From NCBI GenBank assembly GCA_022839105.1, contig JALHDH010000031.1:30390-53097 (forward strand): a DNA stretch of 22,708 nucleotides, written 5' to 3'. Position 1 is the stretch's first letter. Each line of letters starts with the position of its first letter. Position numbers and translations under genes: made by a program. This document shows positions 8,610 through 17,052 of this stretch, piece by piece. The stretch comes from a bacterium (GTDB taxonomy: Bacteria > Vulcanimicrobiota > Xenobia > Xenobiales > Xenobiaceae). The notes under the pieces were generated by a model that searched no databases, was not told where the DNA came from, and was given only the letters and a program-made list of their open reading frames with translations.

Positions 8610-8787
8610 GTCGACCCGTCTTCCGTCCCGGGCGCGAATCCCCGCCCCTCCGGCCAGCCTGGGGCAGGAGCTCGACGCCGCCCTGGAGCGGGTCCATTCC
8701 GAGTTCGAAAAACTCCAGGACCGCTGGGAGGTCTTCGAATCCTCGTCGGCTCGGGACGAAGGCCCCGGGGAAGGAGGCTCCCCGTGA
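8599..8787 (+). CDS. Small 62-residue protein, predicted amphipathic helix
   Basis: This is a 62-residue reading frame that fills the otherwise noncoding 175 bases between two operon genes. It starts at a GTG overlapping the last codons of the upstream gene, behind a strong GGAGGAGG, and its stop overlaps the giant gene's GTG start (GTGA). After a Ser/Arg/Pro-rich N-terminus, residues ~20-50 form one charged helix with heptad-like spacing (LGQELDAALERVHSEF, then EKLQDRWEVFE), followed by a Gly/Glu-rich tail. There is no membrane segment or known motif. A helix of this kind may bind the coiled coil of the preceding protein or a cytoplasmic loop of the next one, which is inference. It could instead serve only to couple translation into the giant gene. 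Confidence 0.62.
   Translation: MGAESTRLPSRARIPAPPASLGQELDAALERVHSEFEKLQDRWEVFESSSARDEGPGEGGSP
8771..8777 (+). promoter_or_regulatory. Ribosome binding site of the giant propeller gene
   Basis: AAGGAGG lies 6 bases before the GTG at 8784, an optimal spacing. It fixes the start of the 2480-residue protein just before its first transmembrane helix. Confidence 0.7.
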
Positions 8788-11700
8788 GACCGCAGCCGCG
8801 CCCGGAAGGAGGGCAGGGGCCGAGCCTGTCCGGCCGGCTCCGGGTCCTTCTGCCCGCCCTGCTGGTGCCGGGCCTCCCGACCTTGGGGGTCCTGGCCCTG
8901 GCCTGGCTTCCGGTCGAGCGCTACTGGATCCTCGGCTACGAAGGCCTGGGCCTCTTCCGAATCTGGCCCTGGCTCCTGCTGGCGGCCGCCGCCTGGATTC
9001 CCCTGGCGGGAGGATTCCTCCACGCCCGCCAGGGTCGGCCGCTGCACCTGCCCTGGGGGGCCACCCTGGCCACCCTGACCCTTCTCGCCGTGACCCTTCG
9101 GCTGGCCATGACGTGGAGCCTGGAGTGGCGTGCCGGCCTGGTGTGGCTCTCCCTTCTTCCCCTGGCCGGAATCAGCCTGGCCCTGGCCCTGGGCCAGGTG
9201 GCCTTGGGGGAGGTCTGGCGCCGGACCTGCAACCGGGCCGTGGTCCGCACGGTGACCCGACGCCTGGGGGGGGGGCGACTGCCGACGCTCCGGGTCGTGC
9301 CGGAGCGCTCCCGATACGCCCGGGTGCGCCCCTGGGGCTCGCCCCACCGCCTGGCCATCCTGGACTCCAACTACAAGCTGAACCTGGCCCGGGTCCATTC
9401 GGTGGATTCCCCGCACCCCCCGGAGGAGGAGGATCTGCGCCGATTCTTCCGGGCTGGCGGGGCCCTGGTGGAGTGCCTGCTCCGGCGCTGGCCCGGACAA
9501 GACGGGCGGCTCCCCGGGATCCTCGGGGTTCCGGACCGGGCTGAAAGACGAGAGATCAACACCCGGATCCTGCTGGACATGATCGCGGTGGGGCTGGAAA
9601 GGCTCCGACCGGAGAACAGCCCGGAGCAGGACGCGCTGGCCGCCGAGCTGCGTGAGGTCCTGCCCCAGTGGCTGGAGGCCCTCGAGGTGCTCTCCGCGCC
9701 CCCCTCACCCGGCCTGCCCCTCCTGCGCCTGCTGATCCAGGCCGGCCTGGATGGCTCGGCCGCCCGACGCGAGCGGATCGCCGGGTTCATCGGGGAGGCC
9801 CGGAGCCTGCGCTCCGCGACAGGGAACTCCCCGGCCGAGGGAGTGGCGCTGGCCCGCTGCTGCCCGGCCTTCTGGCTCCTGGTGGCCCCCGATTCGATGC
9901 GCGGGGAGCTCGTCGGAGACATCTGGCGGGAACTCTCCGGAAGCCTGCCGCCCGAAGCGGACGAGTCCGCCCTGCCGCCCGTCTGCCGGATCCTCCAGAC
10001 CCGACATCTCTGGTACCTGATCGACAGGCGCCTGGCCTGCCTGCCTCCATCTCAGCGCTCCGGACTGGAACTGCGGAAGATCCCGCTGCAGGAGACCGCC
10101 TCCGCTTTGCAGGAGCAGGTGGATCGCCTCCTGGCCGAGCACGGCGAGGCCGGCCATCCCGGGGAGGTGGCAGCCCGGGCCGGCGCCGGCATCCCCTCCT
10201 GGCCCTATTGGGAGGTCCGCAGGACCCCGGCCGTCCGCCGCCTGGTGGGGGCCCTGGCCGCCCTGGTCTTCGGGCCGGCCCTGCTGGCCCTGTGGTTCAG
10301 CAACCCCCACGTCAGCCCCCTGAAGGCCAACACCATCGACCACATCCAGGATCCCCGCTGGTACCGCCCGCTCCTGGCGGGCGACTGGATCGACCTGGCC
10401 CACAGCGGGTCCTGGCTGGCCCTGGCTTCCCGGGAAGGGGATCTGACCCTCTTCAACACCCGCAGCCGCCTGTCCAGGGAGGCGGGGCTCCAGAGCCCGG
10501 CCCGGGAAGTGGCTGGCGGCATGGAGCCGGGGAGCTTCCTGGCGATCACCCGCGGGCAGGGGGTCGAGGAGGTCTTCCCCGGGGCCGGTCCTCTGGGCTC
10601 GCGGGTCGACCTGGAGACCTGGCTTGCCGAGCCCGAGGAATGGGGATGGCCCGGCCCCGGCGGGTTCGACACTCGGGCGGTCCTGGACAATCTCCTCGAC
10701 GAGAAGGGCTGGTTCGTGGCCGTCCGCGGGCGGGGGCTGGCGCGCTACGGATTCCGCACGGGACCGGATGGGCGAAGACTCCGGAGCCGCTCCTGGCAAT
10801 TCGGCTCCTCGCCCGAGCTGGACCTGGACCGGGTGGCCCTGACCCGCCGGGGGGCCTGGTATTCCGAACGCGAAGGCGGGGTCGGCTTCGTGGACCTGGA
10901 GACCCTCGAAACGGTCGGCCGACGGGGCCTTTCGACCCCTCCGCTGCGCCGTCTGGACGCCAGCTTCGAGCAGGACTGGGCCAGCGCCACCGACACCCGG
11001 GACGGGCTGTGGCTCTTCGAGCCCGCGCAGGAAGTCTGGGCCGGGCCCTATTTCGGCCACGGCGACCGGCAGACCACCTTGAGGTCCCTGGATTCGGTGC
11101 GCGCCGCCCGACTGGAGGGGGACCTGGCATGGCTTGGAGGCCGAGAAGGCCTCTTCGCCTATGACCTGGTCGGCCGGCGCATCCAATCGGTCGTGCCGGG
11201 GTTCCCCAGCACGGCCCTGGAGCCCCGCACCGGTCCAGAAGCAGACCGCTCTCCGGCCGTCCTCGCGGCGGGTCCCTCGGGCCTGATCCGCGCCACGACC
11301 CGACCGGATTCCCAGGACTTCCAGATCCGGAGGCTGGATTCCGAGCCGGTGACGAGCCTGGCCCTGGCCCCCGGGGCCTCGACCGCCGCCTGGCGGACCG
11401 GGAAACAGGCCCTGCGGGTCCTGCGCGCGCCATTCGGAGATGGGCGACCCGAGACCTGGATTCCGGAAACCGGAGGCCCCGAACTCTCCGAGACCCCGAC
11501 CGTCCTGGACGCCCGTCGGGCCAAGGACGGCCTGCTGCTGCTGACCCGGGCCGGGGCCATCTATTATGAGGGGAAGACCCACACCTACCGGGATGCCTCG
11601 CGGACGCGAATCCCGGCCGTCCCTTCCAGGCGCCAGACCGAGAGGATCGAGACCCTCCGCAGCCTGGACGACGTGGATGTGACCGAAGGGCGCCTGGCCA

Positions 11701-14700
11701 TCCTGGGGGACGGGCGGCCCCATCTGCTGGCGGAGGAGGCTCCAGGCGAAGCCCCCCTGTGGGCGGCCCTGGATCCTTTGAAACTGGGCCGGCCGGTGCA
11801 GATCGGCCAGGCGGGGGGCCGGGTCTTTGGCCTGGCCGCGGATGGGCGACTGCTGGGCTATCAGGAGGCCGAGGTCCGCACCATTCCCGAGTCCCCGGCC
11901 GGGCTTCCCCGGATCCGGTCGAGCCGCTTCCAGGTCCCGGGAGATCTTCTGGAACGCAAGGATCAGACCTGGCGGATCAGCTTCGTGCACGAGGACCGCC
12001 TGTACAGCTACGACTCGAAGTCGGGCAAGAGCGGTTCTGAGGCCCTCAAGAGCCCGGTCCGGGGTCGGGTGGGCCAGGTGCGCCTGATCGGGGAGGAACC
12101 CTACCTGCTGGCGGATCAGCGCGTCTTCAAGGCTCCGGGCGAACCGCTCTTCGGCTTCGGGAGCCTGCCGTTCCCGCCCGGACAGGTCTCGGCCCTGAGT
12201 CCGGGGCCAGACTGGCAGACCATCCTGGTCGGCGGGCCGGGCGGTCAGGTCCTGCAGTACCGCTGGAATGACGCCTCCTGGACCCGGGTGGGAGAAGGGC
12301 CCCTCCCGGCTGCCCGCCCCCAGGAAGCCGTCGAAGAGATCCTCCAGACCCCGAACCTGGTCCTGGCCCGGATGGCCCGGCAGGTCTTCCGGGCCACCGC
12401 CGAGGGCTGGGCCGCCCTCCCCGATTGTCGACGCGCCGCCTTCCCCGTGGCCGGGGGCTCGGGCTGGGGCCTCTTCGCCGACGGACTCCGCCGGCTGGAT
12501 TCGAGGTCCGCCCGACCCGAGGGCCCCACCTGCGGCGCCGGACTGGCCGATCCCCGGCCTCCTGGGGGATGGCTCGCGGCCTGGGAAGAGGAATCACGCC
12601 TGGTCCTCTTCTCGGGGGAAGGCTCCCACGCCACCTACCACGCCGAAACCGACTCCTGGAGATCGGGAAGCCTTCCGGGGCTCAAGGGGCTGGAGGGGTT
12701 CGCCTCCTGGGGCGGGGGGATGATGGTCCTGCAAGGCAAGACGCTGCACCGCATCCTCCGGGACCAGGAGAGCGGCCAGCTCAGGAGTGAGCCCTTCGCC
12801 ACGATGCCCGAAGCGGCCCGGAACCCTGCCCTGGCCTCCAACGGCTCGGTTCTGCGCCTGGCCTTCCTGCTCGAGGGCGACGTGGTGGTTCGCGAGTGGG
12901 AAGCCCCCGGCCGCCGACCCGTCGAGTTCCGCCGCTCGAGGAACCTGGTCCCGGACGGATTCGACCCCGCCGGAGTGGTGGTGGCGGCGCCCGCAGGCCG
13001 GGGAGTCCTCCTCTTCGACGAGCGGGGAGCCTGCGTCAGCCACGATCCTCTCCGGGGGCGCTGGGGAAGGCTGCGCGAGGCCCGGCCGGGCCAGAAGGTC
13101 TTCGCCTGGGTCTCGGCTCCCCGCCCGGCGCTGGTGCTGCAGACCCAGGAGAATCAGACCCACACCCTGCGCATCCTGCCAGACCTGACGCTCTCCGAGC
13201 GCGTCTACGAGTTGCCCCCCGAGAAGGTCCTGGAGCGGCTGGAGTGGGAGGGCTGCACCTGGGAGGCTCCCGGCGAGGGGACCCTGCTGGAGACCCGGCG
13301 GCTGCGGGTGACCCGCCGCCAGGGGCAGACTTCGTACGAGGCCAGCCTGGGAGGAGAATGGATGCCTCTGCATCTGACTGCGGGGGGATTTGCCGAGGAC
13401 GAGCCGACCCGGGTGATCCTGAGTCCCGGCGCCAGCCCCTGGGCCCTGGCCGGACGGAGGCTCTTCCAGTTGGTGCCTGACCAGGCATCCGGGGGCCTGG
13501 CCTTCAGCGGAAGGACCCTCCCCGACCCGGTCCAGGCCGTCGCGACCCTGGGGCAGGTCGAGGTCCGGACCCTCGGTCCCCAGGGGACCACCCGCTGGAC
13601 CGAGTCCGAGCCGGGGGGCGCCCTCCAGCCCATCCCTGCCGGCTCCAGGATCCCCCTGGTGAAATCCGAGATCCTCGCGCGCCATGTCGACTGGATCCTG
13701 GACCCGGCCCAGACGGGAATCCCGGCCCGGGCCGCGGTGGTCCCCTGGCGGCAGGACGGTCGTCCGGTGGCCTTCACGGGGAACGGGAGGCTGGACTTCC
13801 AGGAAATCCGGGACCTGGCGCTGACGGATGGGCGAATCTTGCTGGCCACGCCGGAGGGGATCCTGGTCCGCGACGCCGAGACCTTCGCCTTCCAGGAGTG
13901 GCAGGCCGGCCCGGCCACCCGCGCGCTTCTTCGCGTCTTCGGGCCGGAACGCGTGCTGGTCCACCTGGCCGACGGCCGGGTGGTGGCCTGGGAGGCGGGA
14001 GGACTGGGGACCGAGGACCTCCGGGCGACCCCCTCGGGAACCTCCCGGATCGAGACCGGGGCGATCCACTGGAGCCTGGCGAGCCCTGGCGCTCCCCAGA
14101 AGGACCAGGGCCTGACCCTGACCCTGAGGGATTCCCCGGTGGGCTGGACCCCCCACCAGGGAGGCTGGCGCCCCGAGATGGACCAGGTCAGGCGCCTGGA
14201 TCGACTGGAGGCGGCCGAACGAGCGCTGGTCCTGGGGACCCGGGCCGGCTCGTGGAGGCTGGACCCGGACAACCTGCGGGCCTTCGAACCGGTTGAAGAG
14301 GTGGAGCCGCACAGGCTCCAGGGAGGACACGCCGCCCTGGAGATCCTCGCCGAGGCCCCGACCCTGACCCTTCGTGCCCCGGATGGCGGACCGGTCTTCG
14401 ACCAGGGACGATTCTACTTCGACGTGAGCGGGGGACTGCGCGGGCTGGGCTCTTCGCTCTACACCCTGGTGGCTGGTCGGGGGCTGGTGGGCCGGGACTC
14501 GAGCGACCCCCACCGGATCGTCGGCTACTGGCCCCTGGACCGGCAGATGCCGGATTCCAGGGGCGCCCTCTCGGCCGAGGAGGGCCGCCTGGCCCTGGCC
14601 TTCCAGTCCGCCACTCCCTCCCAGCGGACCCGCTGGTGGCTCGACCCCCAGGAGGGAGCGCACTGGGAACGGGATCCGAACCCGACCCGCCCCGAGCGCG

Positions 14701-16226
14701 TCGAGTACGGGCCCATCACCTGGCGGGGCTGGCGGGATGGCCGCAGCGGATTCCAGGCCATCGTCAGCCGGGACGGCCGGGAGGAGGCCCTGGGCCCGTG
14801 GTGGAGTCGGGACCGATTCGCCTGGGACGACGTTCGCTCCGTCGGGGTCCTGGACCCGGGCACGGTGGTGGGCCTGACTCCGGTGGGCCTGGTCCAGTGG
14901 ACCGGGGACTCCGGCTCCTTCCTGGAGGCAGAGCTGATCCCGCAGCCTGGGCTCGAGAGACTCCTGCCCGCCCGCCTTCAAGGTCGATCGGCGGGACTTC
15001 TGGCGGCGGGTTCTTCCGGACTCTTCCTGCTGCGGGCCGCAGACTCTGGCCGACCGGCCCGACTCGAGGCCCCGCCAGCCGGGCTCGAGATCCTTCCCGG
15101 CCTGGAGCTGATCCGCGACCCCGACCCGGCGCTTCCCCGGATCACGCTGGTGGAACGCTGGCGGCGAGGCGACCCGACCAGGCTGTCCCAGGAGCCTGCC
15201 CTGCGCTCGTCGATCCCCGAGTTGCGGGGCGCCCAACTCCTCCAGGACGGCCAGTTCGTCTTCGACCAGGGCGAGGCCGCCTGTCCGGCAGGTCCGGGCC
15301 CGCTCTGGGCCGTCCATGCCCCGGCCGGACCGAGAAGCCTGGTGACCCTCAACCGGCTGGAAGACTCCGGCGGGCAGGAGCGGCCCCGGCTGGTCATGAC
15401 CGGAATCCTGCCAGCCCCGGCCCGGTTCTCGACCATGCGCTCGCATCCGGAGGGATTCCTGGCTCGGGAAATCCGGGGTGGATGGTGGCTGGCCCGGGTC
15501 TCGGGTTCGGAGATCGTCTGGAGCCGGCTGGAGTCGGGCGAGAGAATCCCGGAACTCAGGACCGGAGACCAGGTCGTCCTGGATGTGGCCCGTCTGGCCT
15601 GGTCGGCCACCCCCCGCTACCTGGGGGATCCGGGAGAAGCCTTGAGCGTGAATCCCCGAGGCTACCCCCTCTTCGCCACGCTGGACGAGAGGACCGTCCT
15701 GGCCTTCGACGCCCTGACCTCCATCTCGACCTTCCCCGGGACCCGGACCCTGGCCCTGGGCACCCTGGGAGGCGTCTACACCGTCCCCTTCACCGGGAAC
15801 GGAGAGGGAGTGCTGAACCTGCAGGAGCCCCGGACCGCCTTCGACTTCCGCTGGCAGGGCTCCGAAGGTGCGACTCCGGACTGGCTGGAGGGGGTCGGAC
15901 AGTTGCGACATGATCTGGACGGCACCCTGTATGCCCTCCTCGGCCAGGGCCTGGAGGTCGCCCGCCAGAAGCCGGACGGGACCTGGGTCGGCGCCGAAAG
16001 GATGCCCGAAGACGAGATCCGCGGCATCCGTCACCGGATCTCGATCCTGGGCGGGAGGGTGCTCCTGGACGAGCGGGCCCTGGTCTCCAGCAACGACCTT
16101 CCTGCCGGGAGACGAGACCTCAAGGAGATCGTCGGGGTCGCCTATGACCCCGACGACAATGCCCTGTGGCTGGCCTCCCGGACGGAGGGGCTCTTCAAGC
16201 TGGTCCTGGATCGGCTCCTGGACTGA
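8784..16226 (+). CDS. Giant polytopic membrane protein with probable beta-propeller region (bpX-like)
   Basis: This protein has 2480 residues. Four hydrophobic helices lie near 21-43, 60-78, 92-110 and 117-141. Arg-rich sequence after the fourth (RRTCNRAVVRTVTRR) marks the cytoplasmic side. Residues ~142-483 form a largely helical domain I do not recognise. A fifth helix (~485-504) then leads to about 1970 residues without another clear membrane segment, predicted outside the cytoplasm. That region is built of short strand motifs typical of beta-propeller blades, such as WLALASREGDLTLFN, WLGGREGLFAYDL, ILLATPEGILVRD, VLVHLADGRVVAWE and the final LWLASRTEGLFKLVL. At 40-50 residues per blade it could hold roughly forty blades, so several propellers (estimate, not a count). 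A giant propeller protein encoded with MoxR matches the bpX ternary systems. It probably senses or binds an external target and relays this to the ATPase. Its end overlaps the convergent radical SAM gene. Confidence 0.9.
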   Translation: MRPQPRPEGGQGPSLSGRLRVLLPALLVPGLPTLGVLALAWLPVERYWILGYEGLGLFRIWPWLLLAAAAWIPLAGGFLHARQGRPLHLPWGATLATLTLLAVTLRLAMTWSLEWRAGLVWLSLLPLAGISLALALGQVALGEVWRRTCNRAVVRTVTRRLGGGRLPTLRVVPERSRYARVRPWGSPHRLAILDSNYKLNLARVHSVDSPHPPEEEDLRRFFRAGGALVECLLRRWPGQDGRLPGILGVPDRAERREINTRILLDMIAVGLERLRPENSPEQDALAAELREVLPQWLEALEVLSAPPSPGLPLLRLLIQAGLDGSAARRERIAGFIGEARSLRSATGNSPAEGVALARCCPAFWLLVAPDSMRGELVGDIWRELSGSLPPEADESALPPVCRILQTRHLWYLIDRRLACLPPSQRSGLELRKIPLQETASALQEQVDRLLAEHGEAGHPGEVAARAGAGIPSWPYWEVRRTPAVRRLVGALAALVFGPALLALWFSNPHVSPLKANTIDHIQDPRWYRPLLAGDWIDLAHSGSWLALASREGDLTLFNTRSRLSREAGLQSPAREVAGGMEPGSFLAITRGQGVEEVFPGAGPLGSRVDLETWLAEPEEWGWPGPGGFDTRAVLDNLLDEKGWFVAVRGRGLARYGFRTGPDGRRLRSRSWQFGSSPELDLDRVALTRRGAWYSEREGGVGFVDLETLETVGRRGLSTPPLRRLDASFEQDWASATDTRDGLWLFEPAQEVWAGPYFGHGDRQTTLRSLDSVRAARLEGDLAWLGGREGLFAYDLVGRRIQSVVPGFPSTALEPRTGPEADRSPAVLAAGPSGLIRATTRPDSQDFQIRRLDSEPVTSLALAPGASTAAWRTGKQALRVLRAPFGDGRPETWIPETGGPELSETPTVLDARRAKDGLLLLTRAGAIYYEGKTHTYRDASRTRIPAVPSRRQTERIETLRSLDDVDVTEGRLAILGDGRPHLLAEEAPGEAPLWAALDPLKLGRPVQIGQAGGRVFGLAADGRLLGYQEAEVRTIPESPAGLPRIRSSRFQVPGDLLERKDQTWRISFVHEDRLYSYDSKSGKSGSEALKSPVRGRVGQVRLIGEEPYLLADQRVFKAPGEPLFGFGSLPFPPGQVSALSPGPDWQTILVGGPGGQVLQYRWNDASWTRVGEGPLPAARPQEAVEEILQTPNLVLARMARQVFRATAEGWAALPDCRRAAFPVAGGSGWGLFADGLRRLDSRSARPEGPTCGAGLADPRPPGGWLAAWEEESRLVLFSGEGSHATYHAETDSWRSGSLPGLKGLEGFASWGGGMMVLQGKTLHRILRDQESGQLRSEPFATMPEAARNPALASNGSVLRLAFLLEGDVVVREWEAPGRRPVEFRRSRNLVPDGFDPAGVVVAAPAGRGVLLFDERGACVSHDPLRGRWGRLREARPGQKVFAWVSAPRPALVLQTQENQTHTLRILPDLTLSERVYELPPEKVLERLEWEGCTWEAPGEGTLLETRRLRVTRRQGQTSYEASLGGEWMPLHLTAGGFAEDEPTRVILSPGASPWALAGRRLFQLVPDQASGGLAFSGRTLPDPVQAVATLGQVEVRTLGPQGTTRWTESEPGGALQPIPAGSRIPLVKSEILARHVDWILDPAQTGIPARAAVVPWRQDGRPVAFTGNGRLDFQEIRDLALTDGRILLATPEGILVRDAETFAFQEWQAGPATRALLRVFGPERVLVHLADGRVVAWEAGGLGTEDLRATPSGTSRIETGAIHWSLASPGAPQKDQGLTLTLRDSPVGWTPHQGGWRPEMDQVRRLDRLEAAERALVLGTRAGSWRLDPDNLRAFEPVEEVEPHRLQGGHAALEILAEAPTLTLRAPDGGPVFDQGRFYFDVSGGLRGLGSSLYTLVAGRGLVGRDSSDPHRIVGYWPLDRQMPDSRGALSAEEGRLALAFQSATPSQRTRWWLDPQEGAHWERDPNPTRPERVEYGPITWRGWRDGRSGFQAIVSRDGREEALGPWWSRDRFAWDDVRSVGVLDPGTVVGLTPVGLVQWTGDSGSFLEAELIPQPGLERLLPARLQGRSAGLLAAGSSGLFLLRAADSGRPARLEAPPAGLEILPGLELIRDPDPALPRITLVERWRRGDPTRLSQEPALRSSIPELRGAQLLQDGQFVFDQGEAACPAGPGPLWAVHAPAGPRSLVTLNRLEDSGGQERPRLVMTGILPAPARFSTMRSHPEGFLAREIRGGWWLARVSGSEIVWSRLESGERIPELRTGDQVVLDVARLAWSATPRYLGDPGEALSVNPRGYPLFATLDERTVLAFDALTSISTFPGTRTLALGTLGGVYTVPFTGNGEGVLNLQEPRTAFDFRWQGSEGATPDWLEGVGQLRHDLDGTLYALLGQGLEVARQKPDGTWVGAERMPEDEIRGIRHRISILGGRVLLDERALVSSNDLPAGRRDLKEIVGVAYDPDDNALWLASRTEGLFKLVLDRLLD

Positions 16227-17052
16227 GAGGCTCCTGGCTCGAGCCGACTCCCAGACCGCTCCCATCGAAGGGGGGAATGAACTGCGAGTCGGCGGACTGG
16301 AGGTCCTGGACCCACCCGTCCAGATCCTCGAATCCGTCCAGGACCTCCAGGACCCTTTCGTATTCCTGGATGGTCAGGGTCCGATTCAGCTCCGGAAAGG
16401 CCGCCAGAGCCCCGACCGGAGTGTACTGGGCCATGATCGAGACCGGGGTCGCCTCCGGCAGGGTCGCCAGGAAGTCCAGGATGTCCAGGGTATTGGGAAG
16501 GTTCCCGGGCAGGACCAGGTGGCGGACCAGGGTCCCCTTCCGCATGAGGCCCTCCTCGTCGAAGCGGGCAGGTCCCGTGGCCTCCCTCATGGCCCGGATC
16601 GCGGCACTAGCGACCTCGAAGTAGTCCTCCCGGGCACAATAGCGGGCCGCCAGCCCGGGCCAGGCATACTTCAGATCGGGCAGGAAGATGTCCACCTGCG
16701 GCGCAACCCGGGCCAGAAGCTCCAGGCTCTCATAGCCGCTGGAGTTCCAGACCACCGGGATCCGGGGGCGGGCCAGGGCCAGGGCCTCCAGGATGGGATC
16801 CGCGAAGTGGGTCGGCGTGACCAGGTTCAGGTTGTGGGCGCCCTGCTCTTCGAGATCGCGAAAGATCCCGGCCAGGCGGGGAACTTCCAGGTTCCAGCCG
16901 CGCCCCTTCCGGCTGATCTCCTGATTCTGGCAGAAGACGCAGCGCAGGCCGCACCCCGAGAAGAAGACCGCACCCGAGCCGCGGGACCCGCTCAGGCAGG
17001 GTTCTTCCCAGTGGTGCAGTCCGGCTCGGGCGACGCGGACCAGCCTCTTCAC
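16195..17052 (-). CDS. PflX-like radical SAM protein
   Basis: This 285-residue protein belongs to the PflX group (COG1313) of radical SAM proteins, related to activating enzymes of glycyl-radical systems; the physiological substrate is unknown. Residues 17-33 match the family start (EEPCLSGSRGSGAVFFS). The [4Fe-4S]/SAM motif CGLRCVFC gives Cys34, Cys38 and Cys41 in the CxxxCxxC pattern. Further family blocks are NLVTPTHF (76-83), VVWNSSGYE (100-108), DIFLPDLKY (121-129), RHLVLPG (177-183) and MAQYTPVG (207-214). Family similarity ends near FIPPFD (258-263); about 20 Gly/Pro/Ser-rich residues follow, encoded partly in the overlap with the opposite gene. The GTG start at 17052 overlaps the kinase stop (GTGA), behind AGGAGG. 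No glycyl-radical enzyme is nearby. Confidence 0.93.
   Translation of the reverse strand: MKRLVRVARAGLHHWEEPCLSGSRGSGAVFFSGCGLRCVFCQNQEISRKGRGWNLEVPRLAGIFRDLEEQGAHNLNLVTPTHFADPILEALALARPRIPVVWNSSGYESLELLARVAPQVDIFLPDLKYAWPGLAARYCAREDYFEVASAAIRAMREATGPARFDEEGLMRKGTLVRHLVLPGNLPNTLDILDFLATLPEATPVSIMAQYTPVGALAAFPELNRTLTIQEYERVLEVLDGFEDLDGWVQDLQSADSQFIPPFDGSGLGVGSSQEPLSPGADPGPA

Noticed and set aside
8929..9207. Cluster of hydrophobic helices as a separate small membrane-protein gene
   Set aside because: They are continuous in frame with the giant protein, whose start has an optimal ribosome site; no separate start or stop lies between them and the propeller region.
16236..16245. Palindrome GGCTCGAGCC as a terminator between the convergent genes
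   Set aside because: There is no T tract on either strand and no usable loop, and it lies within the radical SAM coding region.
12594..16265. A 1223-codon open frame on the minus strand opposite the giant propeller gene
   Set aside because: High G+C leaves the opposite strand open. Its translation is Gly/Pro/Gln/Arg-rich low-complexity sequence with no domain, while the plus strand encodes membrane helices and blade motifs.
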